Assembly (NCBI RefSeq): GCF_050529585.1
Contig: NZ_CP172882.1
Coordinates: 310,001 to 374,000, forward strand
Direction of reading: 5' to 3'
Length of the DNA: 64,000 bases
DNA from: Enterococcus_D sp050529585
GTDB taxonomy: Bacteria > Bacillota > Bacilli > Lactobacillales > Enterococcaceae
The notes under the pieces are model-generated. The model did no database searches, was not told the origin of the DNA, and worked only from the letters and a program-made list of their open reading frames with translations. This document shows positions 52,934-62,464 of this stretch, piece by piece. Position 1 is the stretch's first letter. The number at the start of each line of letters is the position of its first letter. The position numbers and the translations under genes were made by a program.

Positions 52934-53938
52934 ATGTACGCAAAAACATTGGAATTGATAGAAAAGAAAATGCCCCACGTATTTCCAGGGGCAGTGATTC
53001 GGTTTATTGCGGATGGAGCGCAAGCAACTTATACATTGGGGCAGGCATCTGTTCTCCCAAAGCCGGAGAAAATGACAACAACACATCTGTTTGACATCGC
53101 ATCTTTAACAAAAGTCATCTGCACAACGACTGTTATTTTGAAGTGTTGGGATCAAGGAATACTTAAAATGGAGGATCCTTTAAATAAATGGCTGCCTGAA
53201 TTCAAAGATCCAGTTGTTACCATCAAGCATCTATTGACGCATACCGCGGCTATCCACACATGGATTCCTGATCGAGACCGGTTAACTGCACAAGAGCTGA
53301 AAAAGGCGTATCTGGGTTTAGCCAGTGACGGTTCAGCTGGGCAACGTGTGCAATACACGGATACGGGGTTTATTCTATTGGGTTTTCTCTTAGAAGAAAT
53401 CTTTCAACAACCATTGATCAAAATCTTTCAAGAAGAAGTGTTAGATCCGTTAGGGATGTCAAATAGCGGATTCCCGCCATTTTCAAAAGAACAGTGCCAC
53501 AAGATCGTTCCCACGCAAAAGCAAGCAGATGGGCAGATACTCAGAGGAATCACCCATGATCCCAAAGCGCGTATTTTAGGGGTTCATGCCGGCAATGCGG
53601 GATTATTCTCGTCAGTGGATGATTTGACGCGATTTGTGCAGGCTTTACTGATGAATCAGCCGCAGAAGCACCCCTTATTCTCAGAAGGCATCATTGATGC
53701 GTTGAAACAGCCGCAAACCAAAGGAGACCGCCTGCGTACATACGGTTGGGATCTTAAAGGTCCAACGCTGCAATTGTTCCATACCGGCTACACAGGTACG
53801 TTTATGTTGGTGGATCTCAGACAGCAGCGCGCGTTTATCTTTTTGTCGAATCGTGTTCATCCTTATGACCAACGGGAAGCGTATATCCAACATCGCGATG
53901 AAATTGTATCTTCTTATCTAAAAGAATCTCAAACGTAA
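52934..53938 (+). CDS. Beta-lactamase-family serine hydrolase
   Basis: 334 residues from ATG 52934 (AAGGA 6 bp upstream; ATG 52928 is too close to it). The SxxK motif is DIASLTKVI (Ser 57, Lys 60), the YxN-type motif is in VQYTDTGFILLG and the third motif is HTGYTG. There is no signal peptide, so it is a cytoplasmic class-C-fold esterase or peptidase, not a secreted beta-lactamase. GVHAGNAGLFSSVDDLTRFV is a family block. It lies just before manA, apparently as an independent gene. Confidence 0.88.
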   Translation: MYAKTLELIEKKMPHVFPGAVIRFIADGAQATYTLGQASVLPKPEKMTTTHLFDIASLTKVICTTTVILKCWDQGILKMEDPLNKWLPEFKDPVVTIKHLLTHTAAIHTWIPDRDRLTAQELKKAYLGLASDGSAGQRVQYTDTGFILLGFLLEEIFQQPLIKIFQEEVLDPLGMSNSGFPPFSKEQCHKIVPTQKQADGQILRGITHDPKARILGVHAGNAGLFSSVDDLTRFVQALLMNQPQKHPLFSEGIIDALKQPQTKGDRLRTYGWDLKGPTLQLFHTGYTGTFMLVDLRQQRAFIFLSNRVHPYDQREAYIQHRDEIVSSYLKESQT

Positions 53939-53986
53939 CACGTTTCATGTTATAATATCCACGAACAATTAGAGAGGGGATCAATT

Positions 53987-54937
53987 ATGGAACCATTATT
54001 TATGAAACCTGTTTTTCAAGAAAAAATTTGGGGCGGCAGCCGTTTACATTCAGTCTTCGGTTTTGACTTGCCAAATGATAAGATCGGCGAAGATTGGGCG
54101 ATCAGTGCCCATCCACATGGTGTCAGTGTCATTGAAAATGGACCATTCAAAGGCAAAACTTTGGTTGACTTATGGCGTGATCATCAAGAGTTGTTCGGTC
54201 ACTCAGATGAAGCTGTTTTTCCACTGCTCATCAAGATTTTAGATGCCGAAGATGATTTATCGGTTCAAGTCCATCCTGATGATACCTATGGCTTAGCCCA
54301 CGAAGGCGAATTAGGAAAAACAGAATGCTGGTATATTATCGATGCAGAACCTGGTGCCCAAATCATCTATGGCCATCATGCCCAAAGCAAAGAAGAATTG
54401 GCAGAAATGATCAAAGATGGCCGCTGGGACGATCTCTTGACCAAAGTGCCAGTCAAAAAAGGCGACTTCTTCTACGTACCTAGCGGAACGATCCATGCAA
54501 TCGGCAAAGGGATCATGATTCTTGAAACCCAACAAAGTTCTGATACGACTTATCGCGTCTATGATTATGATCGGACAGATGATCAAGGACAAACCCGGGA
54601 ATTGCATATTCAACAATCAATCGATGTAACAACAGTTCCTGCCCGGACACCTGAATTATCGATCAAAGAGGTCAAACAAGGAAGCTCTGCTGTTGTCACA
54701 TATTTAGAAACCCCATTTTTCAATGTCTATGAATGGGAAGTGCGCGGCAAATTAAGTCTGCAGCAACAATCCGACTACACATTGATGACAGTGATCGAAG
54801 GCTATGGTCATTTGGTGATCGATGGTCATTCTTATGAGTTGAAGATGGGAACCAGCTGTATCTTGCCAAATCCAATCAAGAAATGGGAATTGGTAGGGGA
54901 ATTAACCGTTATTGCTTCAGAACCTGGCAAAAAATAA
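53987..54937 (+). CDS. manA: Mannose-6-phosphate isomerase, class I
   Basis: 316 residues, AGAGAGGGG upstream. Zinc and substrate motifs: KIWGGSRL, SVQVHPDDTYG (about 95), GKTECWYIIDAEPGA, and FYVPSGTIHAIGKG (about 165). It interconverts mannose-6-P and fructose-6-P. The short form (~315 residues) is typical of Firmicutes. A TATAAT box lies at 53951-53956. Confidence 0.95.
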   Translation: MEPLFMKPVFQEKIWGGSRLHSVFGFDLPNDKIGEDWAISAHPHGVSVIENGPFKGKTLVDLWRDHQELFGHSDEAVFPLLIKILDAEDDLSVQVHPDDTYGLAHEGELGKTECWYIIDAEPGAQIIYGHHAQSKEELAEMIKDGRWDDLLTKVPVKKGDFFYVPSGTIHAIGKGIMILETQQSSDTTYRVYDYDRTDDQGQTRELHIQQSIDVTTVPARTPELSIKEVKQGSSAVVTYLETPFFNVYEWEVRGKLSLQQQSDYTLMTVIEGYGHLVIDGHSYELKMGTSCILPNPIKKWELVGELTVIASEPGKK

Positions 54938-54977
54938 CTTATTTGATGAATTGCCTATCCAAAATAAATAATATATT

Positions 54978-55017
54978 TAATGCCCTAAGAGTATCTTTAT
55001 TCTTTGGGCATTATTTT
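54978..55017 (+). terminator. Terminator of manA
   Basis: AATGCCCTAAGA pairs with TCTTTGGGCATT, followed by ATTTTG. Confidence 0.8.
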
Positions 55018-55398
55018 GTGCCGACAGCAAGTCAAAAAGAAGTGGTATGACTTAATCATAGCAAATACATAGAACGAAAGTTGTAACTTCTGCAGAAATA
55101 ATCCGGGTCAATCTGCAACAAAGCAACTTAAAATGAGAACTGGTATAACCTGATCGAGTAATAAGGATGAAGTATCAAATAACAAATATTTATCCATGTT
55201 TATCCTAGCGTGTATGGGTGGTTTTTGATTCCTGGCTGACCCATTGCCATGGCGATAACAGATGCGCTATTTTTTGTTACATTTAACTGGATTTTAACAG
55301 GTTTTTAACCTAAAATTGAGCTAATGAGCGGGTTGTGCATAAAAGAGTATGTTGTATACGAGGAAAAAGGAGCATAGTGAATAAAGGAGGGGAAATAA
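55018..55398. other. Non-coding region upstream of the P-type ATPase gene
   Basis: No gene. There is a weak promoter near 55333-55360 and small hairpins such as GAAAGTTGTAACTTC at about 55077-55091. I looked for metal riboswitch cores (yybP-ykoY, M-box) and did not find them. Confidence 0.5.
55333..55360 (+). promoter_or_regulatory. Possible promoter of the P-type ATPase gene
   Basis: TTGTGC, 16 bp, TATACG. Confidence 0.45.
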
Positions 55399-58047
55399 AT
55401 GGAATGGTTTCAAAAAGAAACAGATCAAGTGTTGGTGGATCTGCAGTCGAGCGTTGATGGATTAGCTGATGGAGAAAGACAAAAGCGGGTTGCTTCAGAA
55501 GGGAAAAACAGCTTAACAACTGAAAAAGAGGTCAGTAAATTAGCAAAATTTTTTCATCATTTTCATGATTTGTTGATTTATGTATTGATTATCTCTGCTG
55601 TATTAAAAGGAATAAGTGGCGATTTCATAGATATGTCGATCATTCTGCTTGTTGTGATCATCAATTCGATTATCGGTTATGTGCAAGAAGCAAAAGCTTC
55701 TGATTCATTGAAGAGCCTGAGTTCAATGATGAGTACAGAAGCAGTTATTTTGTCACAAGGGGAGAAACAGGTTGTCCCGGCTGAATCTTTAGTAAAAGGG
55801 GATCTTGTTTTTCTCAATCCCGGCGATATAGTGCCGGCTGATTTACGGTTGCTTCGTGCCTATAATTTAGTCGTCGAGGAAGCGATTTTAACGGGAGAAT
55901 CCACGCCAGTGGAGAAACAAACGGCCTCGATCAAGGAGGAAGTTGAGTTAGGCGATCGAACGAATACGGTATACTCTGGTACGTTGGTCAGTAGCGGTTC
56001 TGGACAAGGGGTTGTCATCGGTACAGGGGATCAAACAGAACTGGGGAAAATCAGCCAACACTTGAAGAATATCGGTGATACGGAGACACCTTTGATCAAA
56101 AAAATGAAAACGCTAAATAAGCAGATTTTCTATACCTTAGTCGTATTGATTGTCGGTTTGGTTCTATTCAGCCTCGTTTTTCGTGATTTCACAGGCAATG
56201 AGTTGTTATCTGCGATGATTGCCCTTGCCGTATCCGCAGTTCCTGAAGGATTGCCCGCTGTGTTGTCGATCATTTTATCGGTGGGTGTTTCACGAATGGC
56301 GCACAAGCAAGCGATTATCAAAAAGATGCCCGCTGTGGAAACGTTGGGCAGTATGGGTGTCATTTGCTCTGATAAAACAGGGACACTCACAAAAAATGAA
56401 ATGCATGTTGTTTCTGTAATAACGGCCGATGAGACCCTCAGTACGAAAGACAGTTATTTGGAAAAAGAAATGGATTTGAATCAAATCGAACAAAATCCAC
56501 CTTTGAAAAAATTGATCGAAGCTGCCCTCTATTGTAATGATACCAAAATTTCATACAAAAACGGACAACGAGAAGTTATCGGAAACCCCACGGAAGGCGC
56601 ATTGTTGGAATGGGCGAATCACTTGGCTATTTTGGAAGAAGAACACGATATCAGCAAAATTCCCTTTGATTCATCCTATAAATATATGGCGACACTGGTT
56701 GACATAGAAGACCGGCGAATGATTTATCTTAAAGGGGCACCGGATGTATTATTGCATATGGTCAGCGAACAGTTGCAAATTACTGGTAAGAAGGCCTTTC
56801 ATCCGTTGTACTGGGAAGAGAAAATTGCCCAGCAAGCGAAGCAGGGGCAACGTATTTTAGCGGCAGCTTTCAAAGAAGTCCCAAGAGAGAAAGAGACGCT
56901 TACCCACGAGGATGTCAAAGACGGCATGGTATTGGCAGGCATATTTGGGATTATTGATCCGCCTAAAAAAGAAGCAATCGATGCTGTGCGTGTGAGCCAA
57001 CAGGCAGGCATTTCAGTGAAAATGATTACCGGTGACCATAAAGATACAGCCGTAGCGATTGCCAAACAAATAGGGCTAAGAAATGTAGACCATGCAGTGG
57101 AAGGCAAAGACATTGAAGGATTATCAGATGCGGAATTGGCAGCGATCGTTTTGGATCACGATGTTTATGCGAGAACCACACCTGAACATAAATTGCGCTT
57201 GGTCCATGCGATTCAAGAAAATGGGCATATCGTAGGTATGACTGGTGATGGGGTAAACGATGCTCCAGCGTTGAAGCAAGCGGATATTGGTATTGCAATG
57301 GGGATCAAAGGAACACAAGTGACGAAAGACGCAGGAGATATGGTATTGGCAGACGATAATTTTGCCACAATCACTGGTGCAGTTGCTGAAGGTCGCAGAG
57401 TGTATGATAATTTGAAAAAGACCATCTATTTTTCCTTGCCTACGGCTTTTGCCCAAGGGTTATTGGTTGTTGTATCTATTTTACTAGACAATCCTTTACC
57501 CTTGACATCTGTTCAGATTCTGTGGCTGAACATGGTCACGACGATCACTCTTTCTTTTGCTTTGGGATTTGAACCACTGGCAAAGGATGCGATGAAACGG
57601 TCACCGAGAAACCCAAAAGAAAACATTCTGAATGGATACGCGATTTTTAGAATCGTATACGTCTCGATATTGCTTGCTGTTTTGGGTTTTTATATCAATA
57701 GTTTGTTGGATAATCGGGACGCCACTCCAGCGGTCATGCAAACAACCTTGATCATGACAATTGTGTTTGGACAAACCTTTTACATGATCAATTGTCGAGA
57801 AATCACACGTTTCTCATTAAATCGCAGTATAGTAGCGAATAAAGTGCTTTGGTTGTCATTACTTGCATTGTTTTGTCTGCAAGCATTGTTGTTATATGCG
57901 CCTTTCATGCATATAGCACTCGGAACTACTACTATCGGTTTTGATTATATCTTCTTATCCTTTATGGCCGGTATTGTTGTATTCGTATTGGTGGAAATCG
58001 AGAAATTTGTGACAAGCCTGTTGATGGGCAAGCAAAAAAAACAGTGA
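55399..58047 (+). CDS. P2-type cation-transporting ATPase
   Basis: 882 residues, AAGGAGGGG upstream. Actuator TGES (ILTGESTPVEK), phosphorylation site SDKTGTLTKNE, nucleotide site KGAPDVLL, hinge TGDGVNDAPALKQADIG, and about ten helices. PEGLPAVLSIILS in helix 4 is typical of P2 pumps. Helix 6 reads LWLNMVTTITLSFALGFEP: the Asp that calcium pumps carry (NLVTDG) is absent and Thr stands there, as in some sodium or unassigned cation pumps. So calcium is possible but not secure. Not linked to neighbouring genes. Confidence 0.9.
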   Translation: MEWFQKETDQVLVDLQSSVDGLADGERQKRVASEGKNSLTTEKEVSKLAKFFHHFHDLLIYVLIISAVLKGISGDFIDMSIILLVVIINSIIGYVQEAKASDSLKSLSSMMSTEAVILSQGEKQVVPAESLVKGDLVFLNPGDIVPADLRLLRAYNLVVEEAILTGESTPVEKQTASIKEEVELGDRTNTVYSGTLVSSGSGQGVVIGTGDQTELGKISQHLKNIGDTETPLIKKMKTLNKQIFYTLVVLIVGLVLFSLVFRDFTGNELLSAMIALAVSAVPEGLPAVLSIILSVGVSRMAHKQAIIKKMPAVETLGSMGVICSDKTGTLTKNEMHVVSVITADETLSTKDSYLEKEMDLNQIEQNPPLKKLIEAALYCNDTKISYKNGQREVIGNPTEGALLEWANHLAILEEEHDISKIPFDSSYKYMATLVDIEDRRMIYLKGAPDVLLHMVSEQLQITGKKAFHPLYWEEKIAQQAKQGQRILAAAFKEVPREKETLTHEDVKDGMVLAGIFGIIDPPKKEAIDAVRVSQQAGISVKMITGDHKDTAVAIAKQIGLRNVDHAVEGKDIEGLSDAELAAIVLDHDVYARTTPEHKLRLVHAIQENGHIVGMTGDGVNDAPALKQADIGIAMGIKGTQVTKDAGDMVLADDNFATITGAVAEGRRVYDNLKKTIYFSLPTAFAQGLLVVVSILLDNPLPLTSVQILWLNMVTTITLSFALGFEPLAKDAMKRSPRNPKENILNGYAIFRIVYVSILLAVLGFYINSLLDNRDATPAVMQTTLIMTIVFGQTFYMINCREITRFSLNRSIVANKVLWLSLLALFCLQALLLYAPFMHIALGTTTIGFDYIFLSFMAGIVVFVLVEIEKFVTSLLMGKQKKQ

Positions 58048-58200
58048 GAAAGATGGATAGATTCTGAGGCTGTGCGGATAGATATAGCCCGATGCATGTC
58101 AGCTACGATTGCCAAACAGTAGCAATCGATAAGGGGTGTTATTCCCAAAAAGTTGCAAGGTGTTTTACTGTATGCATCATCTTGCCAGAAAGATTAATGA

Positions 58201-58228
58201 TAGACTCCGACACAAGTTCTGCTATAAT
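58201..58228 (+). promoter_or_regulatory. Promoter of the cysteine desulfurase gene
   Basis: TAGACT, 16 bp, TATAAT. Confidence 0.65.
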
Positions 58229-58255
58229 GGCACATATGAAGGAAAGGTGAATAAA

Positions 58256-59395
58256 ATGGTGTATTTAGACCACGCGGCAACAACGCCGATCCATCCTGAA
58301 GTGATCCAAGTGATGAGTGAAACGATGGCGACGGTTTTTGGTAATCCATCAAGTATCCATCATTATGGTCGGGATGCCCATACAAAATTAGAAACTGCCC
58401 GGCAAGTCATTGCAGAACAGTTAGGTGTCAAAGAACATGAGATTATTTTCAATAGCGGTGGCACAGAAAGCGACAATACAGCGATCATTGGTACAGCAAT
58501 CAGCCAGCAAGCACTTGGCAAACATATCATCACGACCCAAATCGAGCATCCAGCTGTCATGCAGAGCATGCAGTACTTAGAAACACTTGGCTTTGATGTA
58601 ACGTATTTGCCAGTCGATCAAACTGGACAATTAGCGGTGGCAGATCTAGAAGCAGCTTTACGGCCAGATACGATTCTCGTATCGATCATGACTGCCAATA
58701 ATGAGACGGGTAATATCTTGCCAATCACAGCGATTGGTGCTGTTTTACAGGATCATCAGGCTGTTTTTCACACAGATGCTGTGCAAGCGTATGGGAAGAT
58801 TCCATTGCACATTGTTGAAAATGGGATTGATCTATTAAGCATCTCTGCCCATAAAATCAATGGACCAAAGGGCGTTGGTTTTCTTTACAAACGTGATGGC
58901 ATTTCATTGCCATCTTATATGCATGGTGGCGAACAAGAAGAAAAAAGACGAGCTGGCACAGAAAATCTGGTTGGCATCATGGGGATGGCCAAAGCGGCAT
59001 CCTTGCTGACGGATCAAGTCCAACAAGAAAACAGTCGCCACTATGCGCAGTTTGCGGATGCTTTATTAGATATACTGCAAGAACAAGGCGTTGACTATCA
59101 ATTGAATGGCAATCCTGCAAGCAAATTGCCGCATATTCTCAATCTGCGCTTTCCAGGTGTTAGCAGCGATTTGCTGTTGATGAAACTGGACTTAAAAGGC
59201 GTGGCGATTTCGACAGGAAGTGCTTGTACAGCAGGAAATGTTGAACCTTCTCATGTGTTGGAAGCGATGCTTGGCAAAGACCACCCGGCCATTCGGGAAT
59301 CTGTCCGGATTAGTTTTGGCTTAGGCAATACAATGGAAGAAGTCCGTCAATTCGCTCAACTTTTAGCAAAAACGGTGTTGGCTTCGAGAAAGTAA
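58256..59395 (+). CDS. Cysteine desulfurase (NifS/IscS-type)
   Basis: 379 residues from ATG 58256 (MVYLDHAATTPIHPEV), ribosome site AAGGAAAGG. PLP-lysine in SAHKINGPKG (about 200) and active Cys in STGSACTAGNVEPSH (about 324). It extracts sulfur from cysteine. The DUF1831 gene follows, and mnmA, which needs sulfur for tRNA 2-thiouridine, lies 4 kb further; this fits a dedicated tRNA-thiolation desulfurase. Confidence 0.93.
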   Translation: MVYLDHAATTPIHPEVIQVMSETMATVFGNPSSIHHYGRDAHTKLETARQVIAEQLGVKEHEIIFNSGGTESDNTAIIGTAISQQALGKHIITTQIEHPAVMQSMQYLETLGFDVTYLPVDQTGQLAVADLEAALRPDTILVSIMTANNETGNILPITAIGAVLQDHQAVFHTDAVQAYGKIPLHIVENGIDLLSISAHKINGPKGVGFLYKRDGISLPSYMHGGEQEEKRRAGTENLVGIMGMAKAASLLTDQVQQENSRHYAQFADALLDILQEQGVDYQLNGNPASKLPHILNLRFPGVSSDLLLMKLDLKGVAISTGSACTAGNVEPSHVLEAMLGKDHPAIRESVRISFGLGNTMEEVRQFAQLLAKTVLASRK

Positions 59396-59462
59396 GAGTT
59401 CGACTGGCTTTCTCTTCCAAAACTATTTATAATAAAAGAAATGAGTTAAATGAGGTGAAAGA

Positions 59463-59804
59463 ATGGCATTTGAAACAAAAGCGACCGTCTTAGGTGCTGA
59501 AACGGTCTATCGCTTAGCACCAGAAGCAAAGCGCTATACATTACGAGACAATGGCTTCACTGAAACAAACGGCGGCAATTTCCAATTGATCCGCGGATTA
59601 GAAGCAACACCCCAAAGCAAAGAAGGATTTAAACTAAAAATTACGGTGGCAAAAGACATTCAGACATTTAAAATGTCGATCACAACAGCCAATGGCTTAA
59701 AAGCTGTCAACATTTTTAAAGATCCAAAACAAAAAATGCTGCAAGATAAATTTTACTTTCTAATGGACGGATTCATTAGCCGTGGTTTATTTGAAAAAGT
59801 TTAA
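59463..59804 (+). CDS. DUF1831 protein
   Basis: 113 residues, GAGGTG upstream. It matches the small DUF1831 family of lactic acid bacteria (VYRLAPEAKRYTLRDNGF, FYFLMDGFISRGLFEKV), usually next to cysteine desulfurase genes. No catalytic residues are evident; a partner or sulfur-acceptor role is possible. Only 67 bp separates it from the desulfurase gene. Confidence 0.88.
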   Translation: MAFETKATVLGAETVYRLAPEAKRYTLRDNGFTETNGGNFQLIRGLEATPQSKEGFKLKITVAKDIQTFKMSITTANGLKAVNIFKDPKQKMLQDKFYFLMDGFISRGLFEKV

Positions 59805-59819
59805 ACAAGCGATCAGCTT

Positions 59820-59870
59820 AAGTGTATCAGTATCTGCATTCTACGGAATGGGTACCGATACGCTTTTTTT
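59820..59870 (+). terminator. Terminator after the DUF1831 gene
   Basis: AGTGTATC-A-GTA pairs with TAC-C-GATACGCT, followed by T7. Confidence 0.7.
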
Positions 59871-59971
59871 GTATCTTTTGACTTTTCTTTTTATACTAGA
59901 CCTAACAATTGGGGCACATTGTTTTATAGCTCCTGCTGTAAAAAGGTTTCAATCGGAAAGAAGGATAACAG

Positions 59972-60817
59972 ATGAAGGACGACAAACGCAGAGGAACACA
60001 AGAAACCGTTGGTATGGGTACATGGCATATGGGCGATGATCCCGTCAAAGAACAAGCAGAGATCGAAGCTTTGCAAGCGGGGATCGATGGTGGATTGGTT
60101 GTCATAGATACTGCAGAAATGTATGGTGAGGGTGCAGCGGAAGAATTGGTTGGCAAAGCCATCAAAGACTATACCCGCAGCGATCTTTATTTGATTTCAA
60201 AAGTCTATCCTTGGCATGCATCAAAAGCCGAACTCTCTCAAGCGCTAGATCGAACATTGGCACGATTGGGTACAGAGTACTTGGATCTTTACCTCTTGCA
60301 TTGGCCAGGGGATGTTCCACTTGCAGAAACCGTCAACGCCATGGAAGCTGCTAAAGCGACTGGAAAAATCCGCGATTGGGGGGTATCTAATTTTGATGTG
60401 GCCGAGATGCAAGCACTGATGCAAGTGCCGGATGGGAAACAATGTGCGGCCAATCAAGTGTTATATAATTTAGGTGCCCGCGGCATCGAATATGATTTGA
60501 TTCCTTGGCTGCAAGAAGCGCAGATTCCTTTGATAGCCTATTCACCCATTGCGCAAGGCGACAGTCGCGGCAATCATTTTCGCAATGATCCGTTGTTGAA
60601 GGAAATGGCGGAAGAAAAGGGAATTTCTGTTTTCCAACTCTTGTTGGCATGGACGATTCGCAATGGTCAAACTTTAGCGATTCCTCAAACCAGCGATGCC
60701 CAGCATATGGTGCAGAACATTGAAGCGAAACAGATTCGCTTTTCAGCAGAAGATCTTGAAAAAATCGATGCCCGCTTTCTGCCGCCAACAAAAAAACAAC
60801 CATTAGAAGTGATTTAG
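59972..60817 (+). CDS. Aldo/keto reductase
   Basis: 281 residues, GAAGGATAA upstream. The catalytic set Asp-Tyr-Lys-His is in VIDTAEMYGEG (Tyr about 51), ISKVYPW and LYLLHWPG; the strand IRDWGVSNFDV and the NADPH-loop AIPQTSD are standard. The N-terminus is a little short. Substrate unknown. It is 13 bp before the phosphoesterase gene, with which it probably forms a unit. Confidence 0.92.
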   Translation: MKDDKRRGTQETVGMGTWHMGDDPVKEQAEIEALQAGIDGGLVVIDTAEMYGEGAAEELVGKAIKDYTRSDLYLISKVYPWHASKAELSQALDRTLARLGTEYLDLYLLHWPGDVPLAETVNAMEAAKATGKIRDWGVSNFDVAEMQALMQVPDGKQCAANQVLYNLGARGIEYDLIPWLQEAQIPLIAYSPIAQGDSRGNHFRNDPLLKEMAEEKGISVFQLLLAWTIRNGQTLAIPQTSDAQHMVQNIEAKQIRFSAEDLEKIDARFLPPTKKQPLEVI

Positions 60818-60830
60818 GAAGGGGAATGGA

Positions 60831-61442
60831 ATGAACTTTTTTACCGCAGACACCCATTTCTTCCATGAAGCATTGCTGGGAGAAAATGATTTTGCACCGC
60901 GTCCATTTGAAACCATAGAAAAGATGCATCAAGTAATGATAGCAAGTTGGAACCATGTGGTGACTGATCACGATACTGTTTATCATCTAGGAGATGTTGC
61001 GATGCATCCGGCCTATGAAAAAGGATTTCCTGAGGTCTTAGCCTTGATCGATCAGCTGCAAGGAAAAATCGTGTTTATCAAAGGCAATCATGATACGCGG
61101 TCATTTTTTCGTTATCTAAAAAACAATGATCCAGGTTTACTAGGAAAACCAAAGTTCGCATTTGAAGATGTCGGCGCCTTGATCAAGTTCGATCATCAGC
61201 AATTTTTGCTGACGCATTATCCGATGTTATTAGGTATCACCAAAAATAGTCGAAACCTTCATGGACATATTCACCATTATAGTGTACCCATTGCAGAGAA
61301 TCTGAATGTCGGCGTCGATGCACCAGAACTAAATTTTCTCACACAGCCACGTCCATTTGGCCAACCAATCTCTGAAAATGAACTTACATTGTTGTACCAG
61401 CGAAAAAGTGAAGAGCTGGCGAAACTTTCTCACGGAGAATAA
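60831..61442 (+). CDS. Calcineurin-like metallophosphoesterase
   Basis: 203 residues. Metal motifs in order: ADTHFFHE (Asp, His), HLGDVAM, FIKGNHDTR, LTHYPM, and LHGHIHHY. This resembles small phage/bacterial phosphoesterases. Substrate unknown; the protein is cytoplasmic. GAAGGGG precedes the ATG. Confidence 0.9.
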   Translation: MNFFTADTHFFHEALLGENDFAPRPFETIEKMHQVMIASWNHVVTDHDTVYHLGDVAMHPAYEKGFPEVLALIDQLQGKIVFIKGNHDTRSFFRYLKNNDPGLLGKPKFAFEDVGALIKFDHQQFLLTHYPMLLGITKNSRNLHGHIHHYSVPIAENLNVGVDAPELNFLTQPRPFGQPISENELTLLYQRKSEELAKLSHGE

Positions 61443-61583
61443 CAACTTGATCGTTGATTTTGGGTATCTGATTTGATTCTGAGACGAAGGGGAACTCTTT
61501 GACAGCAAGCCCTATGAAAAAGAATGGCTTTATTGCAAAAAAAAGCTCTTTCTCAAAAAATAATCAATTTCAGGAGTTATTAT

Positions 61584-61612
61584 TTGATGATATTTTGAGA
61601 AATGTGTATGCT
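61584..61612 (+). promoter_or_regulatory. Possible promoter of the amaP-gls24 operon
   Basis: TTGATG, 17 bp, TATGCT. Confidence 0.5.
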
Positions 61613-61642
61613 TTAAGTAACAAGCAGCAAAGGAGGTTGCCA

Positions 61643-62206
61643 ATGCGTAAGATTTCTAAAGTGATTTTGGTCATCGGATTGTTCATGTTGTTACTGCTCT
61701 TTTTCTTTGGCATGATTGCCACGCAACAGGCAGTACACTTGCCTTTTTATCTGATACCACTAGCAGAATATCCTTGGATCGGCTCTTCCATGAACATGTT
61801 CATCTTCTGGTTGTCAGCTGGCTTTGCTTGTTTTACGATCTTGGCGATCATCGTGGTTCTATTATTCCCTAAACGTTCAGATTGCTTGATCATCAAGCAC
61901 CAAAGCGGGAATTTGGAGATCCAAAAGAAAGCCTTGGAACATTTTGTTGTTCAGAAAGCTGAGGAAACAGATTTCATTCATCAACCATCAGCAAAAATCA
62001 AAATCGTTAAAAACAAAGTTTCTGTCAAACTAGATGGTGAGATGAAGCAGACAACGGATATAGCACAAAAGCAAGAACGCTTAGTGACGGATATCAGTGG
62101 GAGTTTGCAACAACTATTTGGGGTCGAAAGCAATATTCAAACAGAAGTCATCTTGAAAGATGCCGAAACAAAACCCACAACGCATGAACAGCCACGGGTG
62201 GTATAG
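61643..62206 (+). CDS. amaP: Alkaline shock response membrane anchor protein AmaP
   Basis: 187 residues from ATG 61643 (MRKISKVILV, AAAGGAGG upstream); the frame's earlier start at 61499 has no ribosome site. Two N-terminal helices (VILVIGLFMLLLLFFFG and MFIFWLSAGFACFTILAI) and a soluble C-terminal domain (FPKRSDCLIIKHQSGNLEIQ) match AmaP, which anchors the Asp23/Gls24 protein to the membrane. First of three genes with DUF2273 and gls24. Confidence 0.9.
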   Translation: MRKISKVILVIGLFMLLLLFFFGMIATQQAVHLPFYLIPLAEYPWIGSSMNMFIFWLSAGFACFTILAIIVVLLFPKRSDCLIIKHQSGNLEIQKKALEHFVVQKAEETDFIHQPSAKIKIVKNKVSVKLDGEMKQTTDIAQKQERLVTDISGSLQQLFGVESNIQTEVILKDAETKPTTHEQPRVV

Positions 62207-62219
62207 GAGGAAAAATGAA

Positions 62220-62414
62220 ATGAATGAATGGTTCAGTCATTATAAAATTCCAACTATTTTTGCAGTGTTAGGTTTGATTCTAGCGATTCTATTGATTACG
62301 ATCGGCTTTTTGAAGACCTTGTTGCTGATCATTTTCACTGCACTAGGCACGTATTTGGGGTTTTATCTAAAAGAAGTCGGTTTCTTTGAGCAATTTCAAA
62401 GACCGCAACGTTAA
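62220..62414 (+). CDS. DUF2273 small membrane protein
   Basis: 64 residues from ATG 62220 (MNEWFSHYKIPT), AGGAGG upstream; an earlier ATG at 62215 closes at once. Two closely spaced helices (PTIFAVLGLILAILLITIGF and TLLLIIFTALGTYLGFYL) fit DUF2273. It always travels with amaP and gls24 in enterococci and staphylococci and belongs to the same stress complex. Confidence 0.9.
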   Translation: MNEWFSHYKIPTIFAVLGLILAILLITIGFLKTLLLIIFTALGTYLGFYLKEVGFFEQFQRPQR

Positions 62415-62464
62415 AATTTGGTAATATTATATTAATTTAAAAAAGATATTAGGAGGAATGTACG

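Noticed and set aside
52934..53938. Antibiotic-resistance beta-lactamase
   Set aside because: The SxxK fold is shared by esterases and peptidases; there is no signal peptide and no class-specific resistance motif.
55018..55398. Metal-responsive riboswitch before the P-type ATPase
   Set aside because: None of the conserved yybP-ykoY or M-box core segments was found.
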